From Periplaneta americana (Eukaryota; Arthropoda; Insecta; Blattodea; Blattidae): 64,000 nucleotides of DNA. Each line of letters opens with the position of its first letter. Positions within the stretch are counted from its first letter, which is position 1. Below the pieces are notes generated by a model. The model searched no databases. It saw nothing but the letters and a program-made list of their open reading frames with translations, and was not told the origin of the DNA. The stretch spans positions 61,118,892 to 61,182,891 of the forward strand of contig NC_091119.1 in NCBI RefSeq assembly GCF_040183065.1, written 5' to 3'. Made by a program: the position numbers and the translations under genes. Shown in pieces: positions 1 through 12,900 of the stretch.

Positions 1-178
1 CACTAAGAATGTCTATGAATAGGGCCCCTTGAGCTCCAGGTTTCATGTACGGTGCGGTTATATCAAAGTAACACGAGTTCAGAGATCTGCTAACTTCATT
101 GTGTTCAGCAATGGAAGTATTTTTTTTATGAATGAAATAGTACCGTGCTAGGTTTAAGAAATCTAGACGCGCTGACAT
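1..178 (-). CDS. Possible first exon of an unidentified gene, running off the left edge
   Basis: An ATG at 178-176 opens a minus-strand frame that stays open for 59 codons to the edge of the window. It begins MSARLDFLNLARYYFIHKK and later reads YFDITAPYMKPGAQGALFID. The ATG has A at -3 (context AAAATG). The composition is mixed and protein-like, unlike the low-complexity frames common in this AT-rich DNA. The start lies 577 bp from the EXOSC6 start in divergent orientation, so a shared bidirectional promoter is plausible. I do not recognise the protein. A chance open frame is possible, since only 59 codons are visible and no splice donor is seen. Confidence 0.45.
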   Translation of the reverse strand, partial: MSARLDFLNLARYYFIHKKNTSIAEHNEVSRSLNSCYFDITAPYMKPGAQGALFIDILS

Positions 179-754
179 TTTAGCGGTGTCGGATTTAAGT
201 CGACTGCAGGTGGATTAATTTGATGTAATCATCAGCTGCCGCATTGACTGATGTTAAATATCTGCCGTTGCGCCGGCCAAAGATAAAGTTTCTGCTGGCT
301 GTTGTTTCCGACCAAGCGTCGTCATGCTTTACCGAAAATGATAGTGTTGATGAAAGAATGGTAATTTGAATGCTAAATGTCATTGTGGATATCAACTATA
401 ATTATTAAAATTCTTGATTGGATGAAGAAATGGATGCTGAAATAGGAAAGACTGAAGAATGCTGCTTTTGCAGTGAAAGATCTGCCCTTGGACAGAACAT
501 TATGAATGAATGAATATAAATTTATAGGCCTATGAACCATTTTTTTGGGGTGTTATGTGAAATATATTTGTGCGCACTATGTATAAAATAGTAAAATGAT
601 GAATGTACGACAATTTTATGCTAAAATACATTTTTCATAAGTTGGTACGACGACTGCGTTACATTTATCTGGCAACCCTGGCCTAAACAGGTTGGCAACA
701 TTTCTGTCAACTGTCATGGATATTGGTGAGTATTCAATTCACGTGTGATTAAAA
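179..754. promoter_or_regulatory. Putative divergent promoter interval and EXOSC6 5' UTR
   Basis: This 576-bp interval separates the minus-strand ATG at 178 from the EXOSC6 ATG at 755. I see no convincing TATA box or other defined element and no transposon end. The promoter role is inferred from position only. A 66-codon minus-strand frame at 195-395 overlaps it, but nothing supports that frame as coding. Confidence 0.3.
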
Positions 755-914
755 ATGCCGACAGATAGTAGACGATTGCAAGGTCCAGAAAATACAACTT
801 CATACTTATTATATGTACCAAGTAACAAGTCTTATCGTGAATTTATCAAAGATATAATAACAAAAGATAAAAAGAGAAAAGATGGTCGAAAACTGAACGA
901 GCAGCGACGAATTT
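755..914 (+). CDS. EXOSC6: EXOSC6 exon 1
   Basis: The ATG at 755 opens [19 protein letters not shown], and the exon ends in [11 protein letters not shown] plus one base. The donor is GTAAGT at 915. The first base of the split codon joins AT at 1001-1002 to make Tyr, giving [15 protein letters not shown] across the junction, as in the family. The DGR motif near the end is typical of RNase PH-fold exosome subunits. Confidence 0.92.
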
Positions 915-3900
915 GTAAGTAATACTGTTTTAAAATAACTTTTAATTTAGAATTTTCACTGTTAAAAAGTCACTGTACGTAATTATATTTGGTTTTACAG
1001 ATATGAAGACTGGAGTTGTAAGTCAGGCCAAAGGTTCCGCGTATATAGAACAAAACAATACAAAAGTAATATGTTCCGTCTTCGATCCACGTGAGATACC
1101 CCGTAAATCTGACTATAGTGTAAATGGAGAGTTGTATTGTGAATTCAGATTCGCTCCATTTTCATGCATGAAATGGAGAGGCCATCAAGCAGATTCATAT
1201 GAGAAAGAATGCAGTTTAATATTACGAAGAGCATTAGAACCTGCTGTTTGTAGAGTAAGTATTTAATTGGTACCGGTAATGATTTAAATGCACGCCATAC
1301 CCTACATCTGATATTTCAATTGTTACTTCTGATCATGTACCAAAATACTGTACAGGATAACAAGACAGTTTATATCTGACAACTTCAGCATTCAGCTGGT
1401 AAGATTTTAAGGTTACCGATAAGTTTGATTGCAGGTGCTGTCAGTTATGCCTATTTGTTAATCCCAAGTGCAATGTCGGAATGTTGTCTTGCATTATGCC
1501 TAAGATGCACTTACTCGAACTAACTAGCACTGTATAGGCTACACCTTGCATAGGCCTATATGAATCTGAAACAGGTTAGATTAGGATTTTGTTATGCTTT
1601 GCATATACGATGAACTTTATCTCCACAAAAAATTCCGTATAAATTCAACGATTTTCACTTCCAAAATCACCGGAACTACTTGAGTGCTAGCTTCACTAGG
1701 GTGTAACAAACAAATCCATAATACGTGTTTCAGAAGAAAGGAAAATGGTTTCAGGGGCATATTTGGTTGGACCTATATTTACTAGCAGAACCATTTGCCT
1801 AATTAAGGATCCAAGTTTATTCAGCTATTGGATGAAATTATTTGTTATTATAATAAATGCATTAAAATTACTTTTTCCACCTAAGTCACTTATTTAATTA
1901 ATATGATGTTACATCCTTTTTCTGGAGAGGTCTTCAATTACAGGCCTGTTTTATATACTGACGGTGAGGTGACCACGATGCGTGTTTCTGTTAGAATTAA
2001 AATGCTGGGGAATTATCATAGCAACATAAACGAAGTCCTGTAATAGGATGCACTGTTTTAGAGTATGTCTGATGTCATCTTTGTCAGCTGTCAAAGCCGT
2101 CTTAGAGTTAAGAGTGTGATTTTGTCTCAACATTCAAAATATTACGTGTAGGTGTATATACCATGTGCACAACAAATTTCGTCCCAACTGTTCCACATAA
2201 AAATGTAAGAACAATTTAATAATTCAGACAGTACAGCAGTGCAGACTATGCTTGCTTCTAATCACTGGGCCGTACCGAGTCGTGTCAAACAAAAGAAAAT
2301 CAAATTGTTGCTAGTAAAATGTATTACTATACTCTTTAAGAATTCACTGCACTAGTCGAGTGCATGATTTACGAAGTATAATGGGGAATTCTTAATGCAC
2401 GTTTCTGAAGATATCATAACACGTTATCACAGCAAATGCGTCTAATTGACACTAATATATCTTCTCATCGAATCCTACCTAACCTTGCCACAAACAGTGG
2501 CGTTATCAATATAAAAGCTATGGTTCCTCTAAGGCGATTATCACTTACAAGCAAACATTCTGATGGGGGGCAGATAAAGAAAGTTAAATTTTTTCTTCCA
2601 CCATGTTAATAATGTCAAAAGAAGTGCTTATACAAATTTTGGTCACTCGACTGCAATTACGAGGCTGTCCAGAAAGTGATTTTTTCTGGGGCTGTATACA
2701 GAAAAAAATCACTATTGCATGGAAAGATTTCTTGAAACAGATACAGCAATTGTTGTGCTATTTGTCAACATATCCTCCACTGGAATTGAGACATTTATCA
2801 TACCGTGGGAACAGTGTTTCACAGCCATCCACACTTCTCTGTCAATCCCATGATATGACAAATGTCTCAATTCCGGTGGGGAATATGTCGAAAAATAGCC
2901 CAACAATAGCAGTGTCTGTTCCAATATTTTTTTTCAATGAAATTGTGTTTTCTTTTTGTTAATGACCCCTGGCGAACTTATTTTTTTTTACTGTCCTCGT
3001 AATTGCAATCGAGTGGTCAAAATTTGTGTAACCACTTCTTTTGACATTATTAACATGGTGGAAGAAAAAATTTAACTTTTTATCTGCCCTGTCAGAATGT
3101 TTGCTTGTGAGCATACAACGTTGGTGATCATTGTTGAGCAAATGTCAGCTGAGCTGTTCCTCTACAGCGTACATCGTTGTCTTTCATATCGAAAGTATTA
3201 TGCCATCAGAAAATTAGATAGCACTAACTATCGGAGGCAATAATTTTGATGAATCATTTAGCGTTGGAGAATAGTTTAGGGCTCACTTTTCTATTAAAGA
3301 AGGAAGAGCTAAATGGTATCAGTAATACACATTGTTGTACTTAACGCCATTTTAAACAGACATATATAGTATATATAAATTATTTTCCAAGTGAATGATC
3401 TGTGTCAAAATTAATTATATCATTCATTATAAATTATAGTGGTTAGAACATTCAAGCTTTTGTCAAAACTATTCAACTTATATCAAGCTCTAGAACACAC
3501 TTCATTGGGATTTTAAAATCATCTCAAGTAATTGGTTACATTAATCGTTGTTATTAAAGGTTGGAATTTCGGAGAAGATATTCTTTTGACACCCTAAATT
3601 AAGTTTTTTTTTATAAACACAGTCTTTAAAAATGGATAATTTTTTAATTCTTTCTCTAACGTATTGGAATATACATAGAATTAACCTGTATTGAAATACA
3701 GATACTTCACCAATCTTGCCTACAATTTCACCAACTTCATTTCCTTTTTATGGGTATATCTGTATTTTGAAACTCATACCGTGCAGGGCAGGATGATTGA
3801 AAACATCATTAATTACTCGTAAAGTTTCATAATTTATTTATGAGAAATTGTTAAATACAAGATGTTTCACAGCCATATTATGTTACTATTATTCGTTTGT

Positions 3901-6900
3901 TTCTTTAAACGAACGACGATCATAGCTGTCAATTTGAAGCCAAGTTAATCCAGAGCGATGAACTCCAGTGCAGATCGCTGCAGCCCACACAGAACATTGT
4001 AAAGAAACCAGCTCCATTTATTTACATGTAGAGCTAATTGAGTGGCACTGTTTGTTCGATGATGATCGCCATAGCTGACCTATAGCTTAAGAAAACGGAG
4101 GGAGAGAAAAAATAAATAAATTTCTGCTGGCAATGACACCACAGGTAAATGTTACATCCATATGTTGGTGACATTTTGTACTTTATTGCAATAGACTCTC
4201 ATCGTAACAGCATGGTTGAAATCTGCTATACCTAATTCTCCACTTCAGCGAAAATACATTTAGGTTATTTGTTTGCAATTGAATTGGTGAATTGAAAAAG
4301 GAACAAACTCTTAAGTATCCATATTTCAGAAAATCGGTTGCATCAGTTGACCAAGTGTCAGAATCGATTTTTTTTTTTTTTTTTTAGATCATTGCTCCAC
4401 TAGTTAAAGGATTAAACTCTGAATAAAAAAATTGTTCCTGGTGTCTATGTTAACATAATTCAATGGAGAATTAATCTTCATCAAACGTTAATTCACTAAT
4501 CATAAAGATTAAGATTTGCATCAAATGACTAACAACCTTTTCTGAAGTCTGAATTTCGAAGCAAATGGCCATGTGACAATTTGTAGTCTCTTAGTAATTT
4601 CATGCTAATTGTCAATTCCCATGTAACACATTCCCACCTATACTGCTGGTGTATTGAAGTTACTTTCAAGCTTTGTTGTTTCTACAATGTTTCACCATTT
4701 TAGTACTGGTAATCTTGTTTGGTTTGTTGAGATCTCCAATATTAATAATAAATGTTTAAATAACAGAAAACATAAGAGAATAATAGATCAATATGCATCT
4801 TGATCTGCATATGTGATTCTACTAGCATAGTGTTTCTCAAACTATGGTCCACAGACCACTTGTGGTCCTCGAGGTCTGCCCTTGTGGTCCTTCAAAAAAG
4901 ACAGAAGAAAAAATAAAATTCAAATGAATTGTGTATCACACTATAGCCGAAAATTTCAGAGTTTGTAAATGACACATGGCAATTGCCTTTCACTTTTTCT
5001 CCCAGTACTGACATTTTATGAAATTTATTTACCCTACCTGTCTATCGATTTCCTGCTCTACTCTCAGTAATAAAAGAGGGATTTAAAGCACTATGAACAT
5101 GGTATTTCTCGCCATATTTTCCGTGCACATCTGGTGCCGTGCATGTAACCCAGCTAGGGACCATCTGAATTCATAACAGGATCAAAGTATCGAACCTTTT
5201 CATCTATTTGTGACTTTCTTAATAGTTTTGCCGACACCCTGTCTGCACATTGAAATGGTCACGTACTGTACATCATACACCAATAATAGAACATGCAAAA
5301 TTCAAAATTGCATCTTTACTTGTTGAAAATCGGGCATGTTTCTGCATTAATTTTTTTATTTCTGTTTTTCCAGATGACGATATAAGAAATTTTCTTTTAT
5401 TAATATTAACTTAATTAGTTGATATTAATATAAACTTAATTGACTTAGGCTAAATTAATTTTAATTATTTCTACATTAAAATGTAACTGCTAATGGCTTC
5501 ATTGCCAAATGCAAGGCACTAGACAACAACATCAAAATATAAGTAGGCCTATACTAGTATTAAAATATGCTACATAAATGATAAATTGGCTTTCGAAGGG
5601 AACAAGAGTAAGGTGGTCTGTGGAACTGTTCTGACTTAAAAAAGTGGTCCCCACTTCAAAAAAGTTTGAAAAACGCTGTACTAGCGAAGTGTCGGCTACT
5701 TAAGGTTAGTAAAATTCAATACTTTTTCATTAATTACAAGAATTAAATGAAAATATTCTTGCAGCTAAACAGACTATATTGTGGTGAAATTCCTTCAAAA
5801 TTATTGAAAGTAGTAAAATCTCTAACAAAGAGGGATCATTCACATTGAAAAGTAAATGAAAACGCGACGTGAACGTCAAAGCCTGCGCTATTTATGTAAT
5901 GTAACCATTCACAATGAGTTTGTAAATGTTAATATTAGAAGTAAACGAAAACGTGAATGCAAAAACTTGCATATGCCAAGCTTTTCTTTTGCGGTAATGT
6001 CAGCGATTGTTGATAGTCTGCAGTCATCTTTTTATGGATATGCTGTATTTCATGGCCTTGTGGTAACATCAAGTTTTCATTATGAATGCTGACTGAACTG
6101 CTACTGTTACTGTAACATTTGTGTCACGTTAATGTTAACATTTTCATTGTAAATGGCTCTTTACAGTTACTTGTACAGTAACATTTTGTCCAGTAATCTC
6201 ATGTGATGTTGAATGATCAATTTTAGCATTGAAAAATATCCTTAACAAAATATGATACCTTGAGGTGGCTGAGTGGTCAGACCTTCATAGTCCGGGTTCG
6301 AATCCCGGTCAGGCCTGTGATCTTTCATTTTGGCATTTGTGGCAGGCATGGTCGCAGTTGGGGATTTTCTCGACTCTTCCATCTTCTCCTATTAGGTAGC
6401 TCCATCATTCCGACATCATCCCTCCATTCTATCATCATTCCATAGCATTCCCCAAATGCTGATGACGCATGGAGAAAGCTAGCCTAGGAATGAATGGGAT
6501 TGCCTGCTCGAAATCTGGGAACACAGCAAACCTTAGTGTAGTCAACAGGTGTGGGTTTGGAAATGCAAGTAGCTTGAGAGTTAGCACAATAAATCTTGAA
6601 AGATCCCAGTGCTGGATCATAATGTCCCTCCCAAAATTGAATTCAGTGACAGCAGAACCTTGAAAAGTTGTTAGTTGTGTTTTGAAAGCAGAAAAAAATA
6701 AGGTAAACAGAGAGATAAAATGTGATTATTGAACCTTACAAATAAAAAGAAACATCATTCACATTTTGTTTCTTAGAAAGATAGTGGCCTAAGGTCTACA
6801 AAAAATTGGATTTTGCATGGTTTTGCGTATTTCTTGTTTCAGTATGCATATTTCAGACTTTTTTTGTGCATAAAATCCTGTCCCTGGACTAATATAAATG

Positions 6901-9900
6901 AAGGAATGACATTTACATGCAGGAGAGACTTAGTTTAACAAGTATGACGACTACTGGTACCTTTGATGTTATTTAATATCACACACTTTCTATTCTGAAT
7001 TTTGACATTTCACAGTACTGTGTAAATATTTTTATACTATTAAATGGTAAACATATTGCATTATATATTATGTTATTGTTCTTAAGGTAACTAATTCTGT
7101 ACATATTTCAAATTTACATTTTTATATGTTAAACGTAAGAATTGGATATGTCCTTTAGTCTGTGCCATAAAGCAAACGTAAGAACATTATGGAACAAATA
7201 AATCTATCTGTCTGTCTCGATTCCACTTATGTTTTCCAGTAAATGATTACAATGTTGCATCAAACTCATGATGTTGCAAGAATTCAACAAAAATTTGTCA
7301 TGCATTATCTCACAGTTGCTCTAAAATAAAGCATTTTCCTTTCATTAGATTGTGGTGCTATTTCTTAGAAATGAGTGGAACAAGAACGAGACTTCGGAAT
7401 TCTTCCTTTTTGCACTTATCACAAACTTTATCAATGTTGTGCTATGTAGATATGATTCGAACTACCTTTCGTTTTACATCACATCATAATATTATCTTTA
7501 GGTCTATATAAAAATTACAATTTATATATTGGAACTCATTGGAATTTCTTTTTTTCAACTCAGCAGTTCAATTAAGACTAACCTTCAGAATACCTCCCAG
7601 AATGGTGGTACAGATAGCGATGTGAGAGTAAGAATAAAGAAGGCAAGATATGCCTTTGGGCTGCTAAAGCCTATATGGAAGAGTGCTGCCTATACAATAA
7701 ATACTAAACTGAGAATTTTTAACACAAATGTCAAATCCATGCTTTTATATGGCTGTGAAACCTGGAAAATAACTAAAACTATTATCAATCAACTACAAGT
7801 TTTTATTAATAGATGTTTGAGAAACATATTAAAAATATTCTGGCGGGTCCAAATATCCAACGAAAACCTATGGTTAAAAACTAAACAAAAACCAGTTGAA
7901 TTTGAAATTCGGCATAGGAAGTGGGGATGGCTGGGACATACACTTCGCCGACCTCCAGGTGACCATGCCAGGAAGGCATTGCATTGGAATCCGCAGGGCA
8001 GCAGAGGAATTGGCAGACCCAAGATAACATGGAAACGAACTGTTCTCACAGAAGCAAAAACGATGGGGAAGACATGGAGTGAGATTAAGGTGTTGGCCAG
8101 GAATAGAGTCAGATGGAGAAGCTTTCTGAGAGCCCTATGTTCCACCTAGGAATGATGGGAATATTGATTGATTGATTCAGAATACCACGTGCAGTAATAA
8201 GGTTATTTTAAGTTTGTTTTTATCTGTAGTTAAATTGGCGTGAAACACTCTTGATTCATTTGAGCTTGTATAAAGGCATGTTATGACGTTTCTTGTGTTT
8301 CCTGGTTGCATGTAATGTAAACTTGTGCATTATCATATTTTGTATTGTAGTTCCGTCATGTTTGAGGGTTGCAGGAATACTGTGTAAGGAAACAGTCTAT
8401 TATTAATTTTACGAAAACAGTTAATACAATAGATACCGCAAATTAAGCTTTCAGGAATAACTCCCTGTAAAGTTAATTTGAATAATTTCGAGGGAAAAAT
8501 TGTTCCTGGGCCGGGTATCGAACCCGGGACCTTTGGTTAAACGTACCAACACTCTCCCACTGAGCTACCAGGGAACTCTACCTGACACCGATCCAATTTT
8601 CCCTCTATATCCACAGACTTCAAAGTGGGCTGACAACCGTCAAGCAACCAACATTTGAGTGCACACTAACTCTGTGTCACTTTAAATTGTGGTTTTCTGT
8701 TACGTACAGTGACGTGTATTATGCAAATTATGCTTTCAGGAATAACTCCCTGTAAAGTTAATTTGAATAATTTCGAGGAAAAATTGGATCAGTATCGGGT
8801 AGAGTTCCCGGGTAGCTCAGTGGGAGAGCTTTGGTATGTTTAACCAAAGGTCCCGGGTTCGATACCCTGCCCCAGAACAATTTTTCCCTCGAAATTATTC
8901 AAATTAACTTTACAGGGAGTTATTCCTGAAAGCTTAATTTGCATAATACACGTCACTGTACGTAACAGAAAACCACAATTTGAAGTCACACAGAGTTAGT
9001 GTGCACTCAAATGTTGGTTGCTTGATGGTTGTCAGCCCATTTTGAGGTCTGTGGATATAGAGGAAAAATTGGATCAGTGTTCGGTAGAGTTCCCGGGTAG
9101 CTCAGTGGGAGAGCGTTGGTACGTTTAACCAAAGGTCCCGGGTTCGATACCCGGCCCCGGAACAATTTTTCCCTCGAAATTATTCAAATTAACTTTACAG
9201 GGAGTTATTCCTGAAAGCTTAATTTGCATAATACACGTCACTGTACGTAACAGAAAAACCACAATTTAAAGTCACACAGAGTTAGTGTGCACTCAAATGT
9301 TGGTTGCTTGACGGTTGTCAGCCCACTTTGAGGTCTGTGGATATAGAGGAAAAATTGGATCAGTGTTCGGTAGAGTTCCCGGGTAGCTCAGTGGGAGAGC
9401 GTTGGTACGTTTAACCAAAGGTCCCGGGTTCGATACCCGGCCCCCGGAACAATTTTTCCCTCGAAATTATTCAAATTAACTTTACAGGGAGTTATTCCTG
9501 AAAGCTTAATTTGCATAATACACGTCACTGTACGTAACAGAAAACCACAATTTAAAGTCACACAGAGTTAGTGTGCACTCAAATGTTGGTTGCTTGACGG
9601 TTGTCAGCCCACTTTGAGGTCTGTGGATATAGAGGAAAAATTGGATCGGTGTCGGGTAGAGTTCCCGGGTAGCTCAGTGGGAGAGCATTGGTACGTTTAA
9701 CCAAAGGTCCCGGGTTCGATACCCGGCCCCGGAACAATTTTTCCCTCGAAATTACAATAGATACCGTTGCTTAATTATGCTATAACCTCTGCAATGAGGC
9801 AAGACACTTGAGGTTAGTTGGTTAAACTATATGTGTTTTTATTTATAGCACGAGTTTCCCAACTTCCAAGTTGATGTGTATGCATTGGTGTTGGAGAACG

Positions 9901-12900
9901 ATGGGTCAGCCCTGGCTGCAGCAATAACTTGTGCTGGATTAGCATTAGCAGATGCCAGTGTTCCCATGTACGACCTTGTGGTTGCCACTTCTGTGGTATG
10001 TATTTTATAATTACATGCATCCAAGAGTGTATCACAGTCTGTATTGTTTCGTTGTAACATTGGTCAAATAATGGACGAATGTTTATTGTATAACACTTCT
10101 ATTTTTAAATAAGATGGGTATAGACAGAGGTTTCTTCAGTTACAAGCCGGAGCCATATGTCGGCAACACTGTAATTAACTGTCAGCCGGAGGCCGACCAT
10201 AGAGTACACGTGTTTGTGCTAATGCCTATTTTCAATGTAAATTAATGTTACAATATAAGTGTGTGTCGATGGAATTATGTTCGCGGTCGTGCCAAACGTT
10301 CATTATTGATGTATTATAAACTAAGTGCGTGTTGGCAATAAAATCAAGACAATAAATGAAAAAAAAAAAAAAAGTTGCAGTCTTTGGAAATTTTTACGGT
10401 TAGTGACAATAAAGTAAATATTAAATATTTTATAACTACATTTTTATAGTCTTACTTGTGGTTTGTGATGTATCAGAATTCTAGCCAAATTGTTGGGTCT
10501 CGCCTGCTATATCAATAAAGTTACGTCGTTGATTTTCAAGTTCATTGTAAACAGCTGTTTTGTGATCCCATAAAATAAGTTGCAGTTTTGAAGATTCGGA
10601 ATGCCTGCTGTACGTCAGAACTATCTATAATTTGTAGATGCATACACTCACTTTGTTGATTTTCAAGGTTTATTTATTAATATTATTCCTTTTGTAATAA
10701 ATTAGTTATAAACATGTTTCTTTTCACTTCGTATTTACAGTTTTTAAAGTTGACTAAGTTTACGCTAATTGGCACATACTTAATAGATAATGATGTATTT
10801 TGTTACGTATGTTGAAGGTATTTTTCTTAATTTTTTTCATAGATCTTTATACTTGGGCTTGGCCTATTTAAAATTATATTTTTAAAAATTTATAACAAAT
10901 AATTTAGGATAACAGTATTGTTATGACGACTGGCGAGGTTCAAACTAAAACTGGCTTCCTGGGTATCAGAAATATTTATTGAAAAGCACGACAGATCACA
11001 TGGAATTAAAATGTAGGCCTTTATGATATTCTAGACCTTTCACGTCAGATGTGAAACAACATAAAGTGACAAAACATTGTCAATTTAATAGCCACATAAT
11101 TGTTAATTGATTGGAATAGGGTATTGCGAAAGTACGTCGTTATTTTATTTATTTTTGGTAGAAGTAACATTTCTTTAAGTATTTATTTATTTTCCCTAGT
11201 ACCATCAATTGAAAACACGTATGATTTTAATCTTTTTGAAGTTATAAGTGGCTGTATGCAAGTACTTAGGAGGTATTCTGAAATTCAAATAAAATACCAT
11301 TTCGGATTCCATAATAAATTACGTACATCAATACGCTGAATCTTGATCATATGCACTTAGTTTTGTATCAATTAATGTCGAAAATGTACATGTGACAACG
11401 AAATCAAAGCACTAAAACGTCAAACGTCATGCCTTTATTTCGCCTCCGCCTGCCTCCACTCTGCTTTGCCAAACCTACCCATGCTCCGGCTTGTAACTAA
11501 AGAAGGCTCTGGTATAGGTGATAAATTACTCTGATGGATATGCAACTTTATTAATCAAAGATTATATTGTACAAAGTATGGGGAAGCTATATGGTAAATC
11601 CGAGAATTTCGCAGTATTAAGGTTTTACTCCTCTAAAATATTTATCTAATGGCTGATAAATTGATTATAGAATCATCAATCTTCAAAGAAAACAAGTGAA
11701 CAAACATTCACACTTTGAACCCGGAGCCATTTAAATACCTCCATTACCGTGTGCCGGAAAGTTTTAAGGGTTCGAAAAAAAATTAATAAAATTGATAAAT
11801 TTAGAGATAAAAATATGAAATTTTAACATATAAACATATCTACTTTTGTGTATTATACTGTAGTTATATTGGTGCTTACATTTCATCCTGAGAGTGTCTT
11901 GTTGTTGCAGATTTTGGCACGTTATTCCAAGATTCCATAGATAATTGTAATTGTATTACATATAAAACACACTTTTGACACTAAATATTGCACTCTTTCA
12001 CATTCAGTTATCTTAGCATTACAAAGTTTCTTTCCATTGCTTCTCCCATAGTTCACTCTTGTATGGTAAATTTCGAAGTAATTCCCGATGCAAAGTCCCA
12101 CATCGCATCTCACACAGTTGATGGTCGTGTACTTCTGTGATGCTTGCCTCTGTCTGAGCAAACTTTGCATGTATGCTGAGTATGGCCTTTTGTTTCAATC
12201 CTGTACCAGGAATCCTGTGAGGAAAATGATCTCTTCCAACAGGCCTCCACCAGTACTTAAACGTGATTGTATTTCATTTCCATCCCTACACTCTTAACAA
12301 GACTCTGCAATGTTTGTGATGAACTTGTGAAATGTCAATTTCTTTACACATTTTTTGTGATGCAAAATATGTGCATTTACAAGCGCAAGATCAAAGAGGT
12401 GAAAAAACAACTTTTTCCACCCTTCAATGGTTTCCTCTGAAAGGAATAATATGAGAGCATCTGGTCAGATTTATCTACTCCAATTTTGAATTTATTATAG
12501 TTCACAACTGCAATGGGTTATGTTTTCTGATGCTCTCCTTTCGATGTTGTTTAAACAATGTGATCATCATGGCCAGTGCTTAGTAAATATACATCTCGTA
12601 CATCACGCCATTTTATAGCTAAGAGATGATCTCTTTGTGCAGTCAGTTTTTCCCCGTTTTTAGTTTTTCTGAAAATATATCTTTTGGCATTTCTTTGCGA
12701 TTTGCCATAACAGTTCCTACTGCTTTTGTTTCAACAGTCCACAGGTGATCGAAAAGTTTTCGACTTGTAAAATATCTGTCTATATGGACTGTATGCTATT
12801 TATTTGTTACAGGTTCACATAATCTATTGAAAACACTGAAAGCAGTATTATAATCTAAGTTACATCTGTTTCGTGTGCACCAGCATAAACTTCGAGACTA

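Larger units (their letters stand above)
8439..9752. mobile_element. tRNA-like retroposon array with 14-bp target duplication
   Basis: This 1.3-kb insert is bounded by TACAATAGATACCG at 8425-8438 and 9753-9766. It contains five tRNA-like segments: one inverted (about 8505-8575) and four forward starting at 8804, 9089, 9375 and 9661. The forward spacing of 285, 286 and 286 bp shows a head-to-tail tandem with a unit of about 286 bp. Each segment has an A box (TAGCTCAGTGGGAGAGC) and B box (GGTTCGATACC). The first unit is head-to-head with the rest; the junction near 8770 falls at a GAGGAAAAATTGG-like stretch also present in the normal unit. The duplication length suggests LINE-type integration of a multimer, but the mechanism is inference. 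Confidence 0.85.

Noticed and set aside
2603-2962. 119-codon plus-strand frame and overlapping 70-codon minus-strand frame
   Set aside because: Both read through the arms of the palindromic element and mirror each other (LELRHLSY on one strand, PELRHLSY on the other), so they reflect symmetry and not a gene.
7789-8145. 118-codon minus-strand frame
   Set aside because: It is antisense to the LINE ORF2 C-terminal frame bounded by a target duplication.
8439-9752. Regular 286-bp direct repeats resembling a CRISPR array or a cluster of real tRNA genes
   Set aside because: The repeat period is far too long for CRISPR and the host is an insect. The tRNA-like folds have an acceptor mismatch and lack U33, so functional tRNA genes are not claimed.
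9814-10060. Two 73-codon minus-strand frames
   Set aside because: They are antisense to EXOSC6 exon 3 and its donor.
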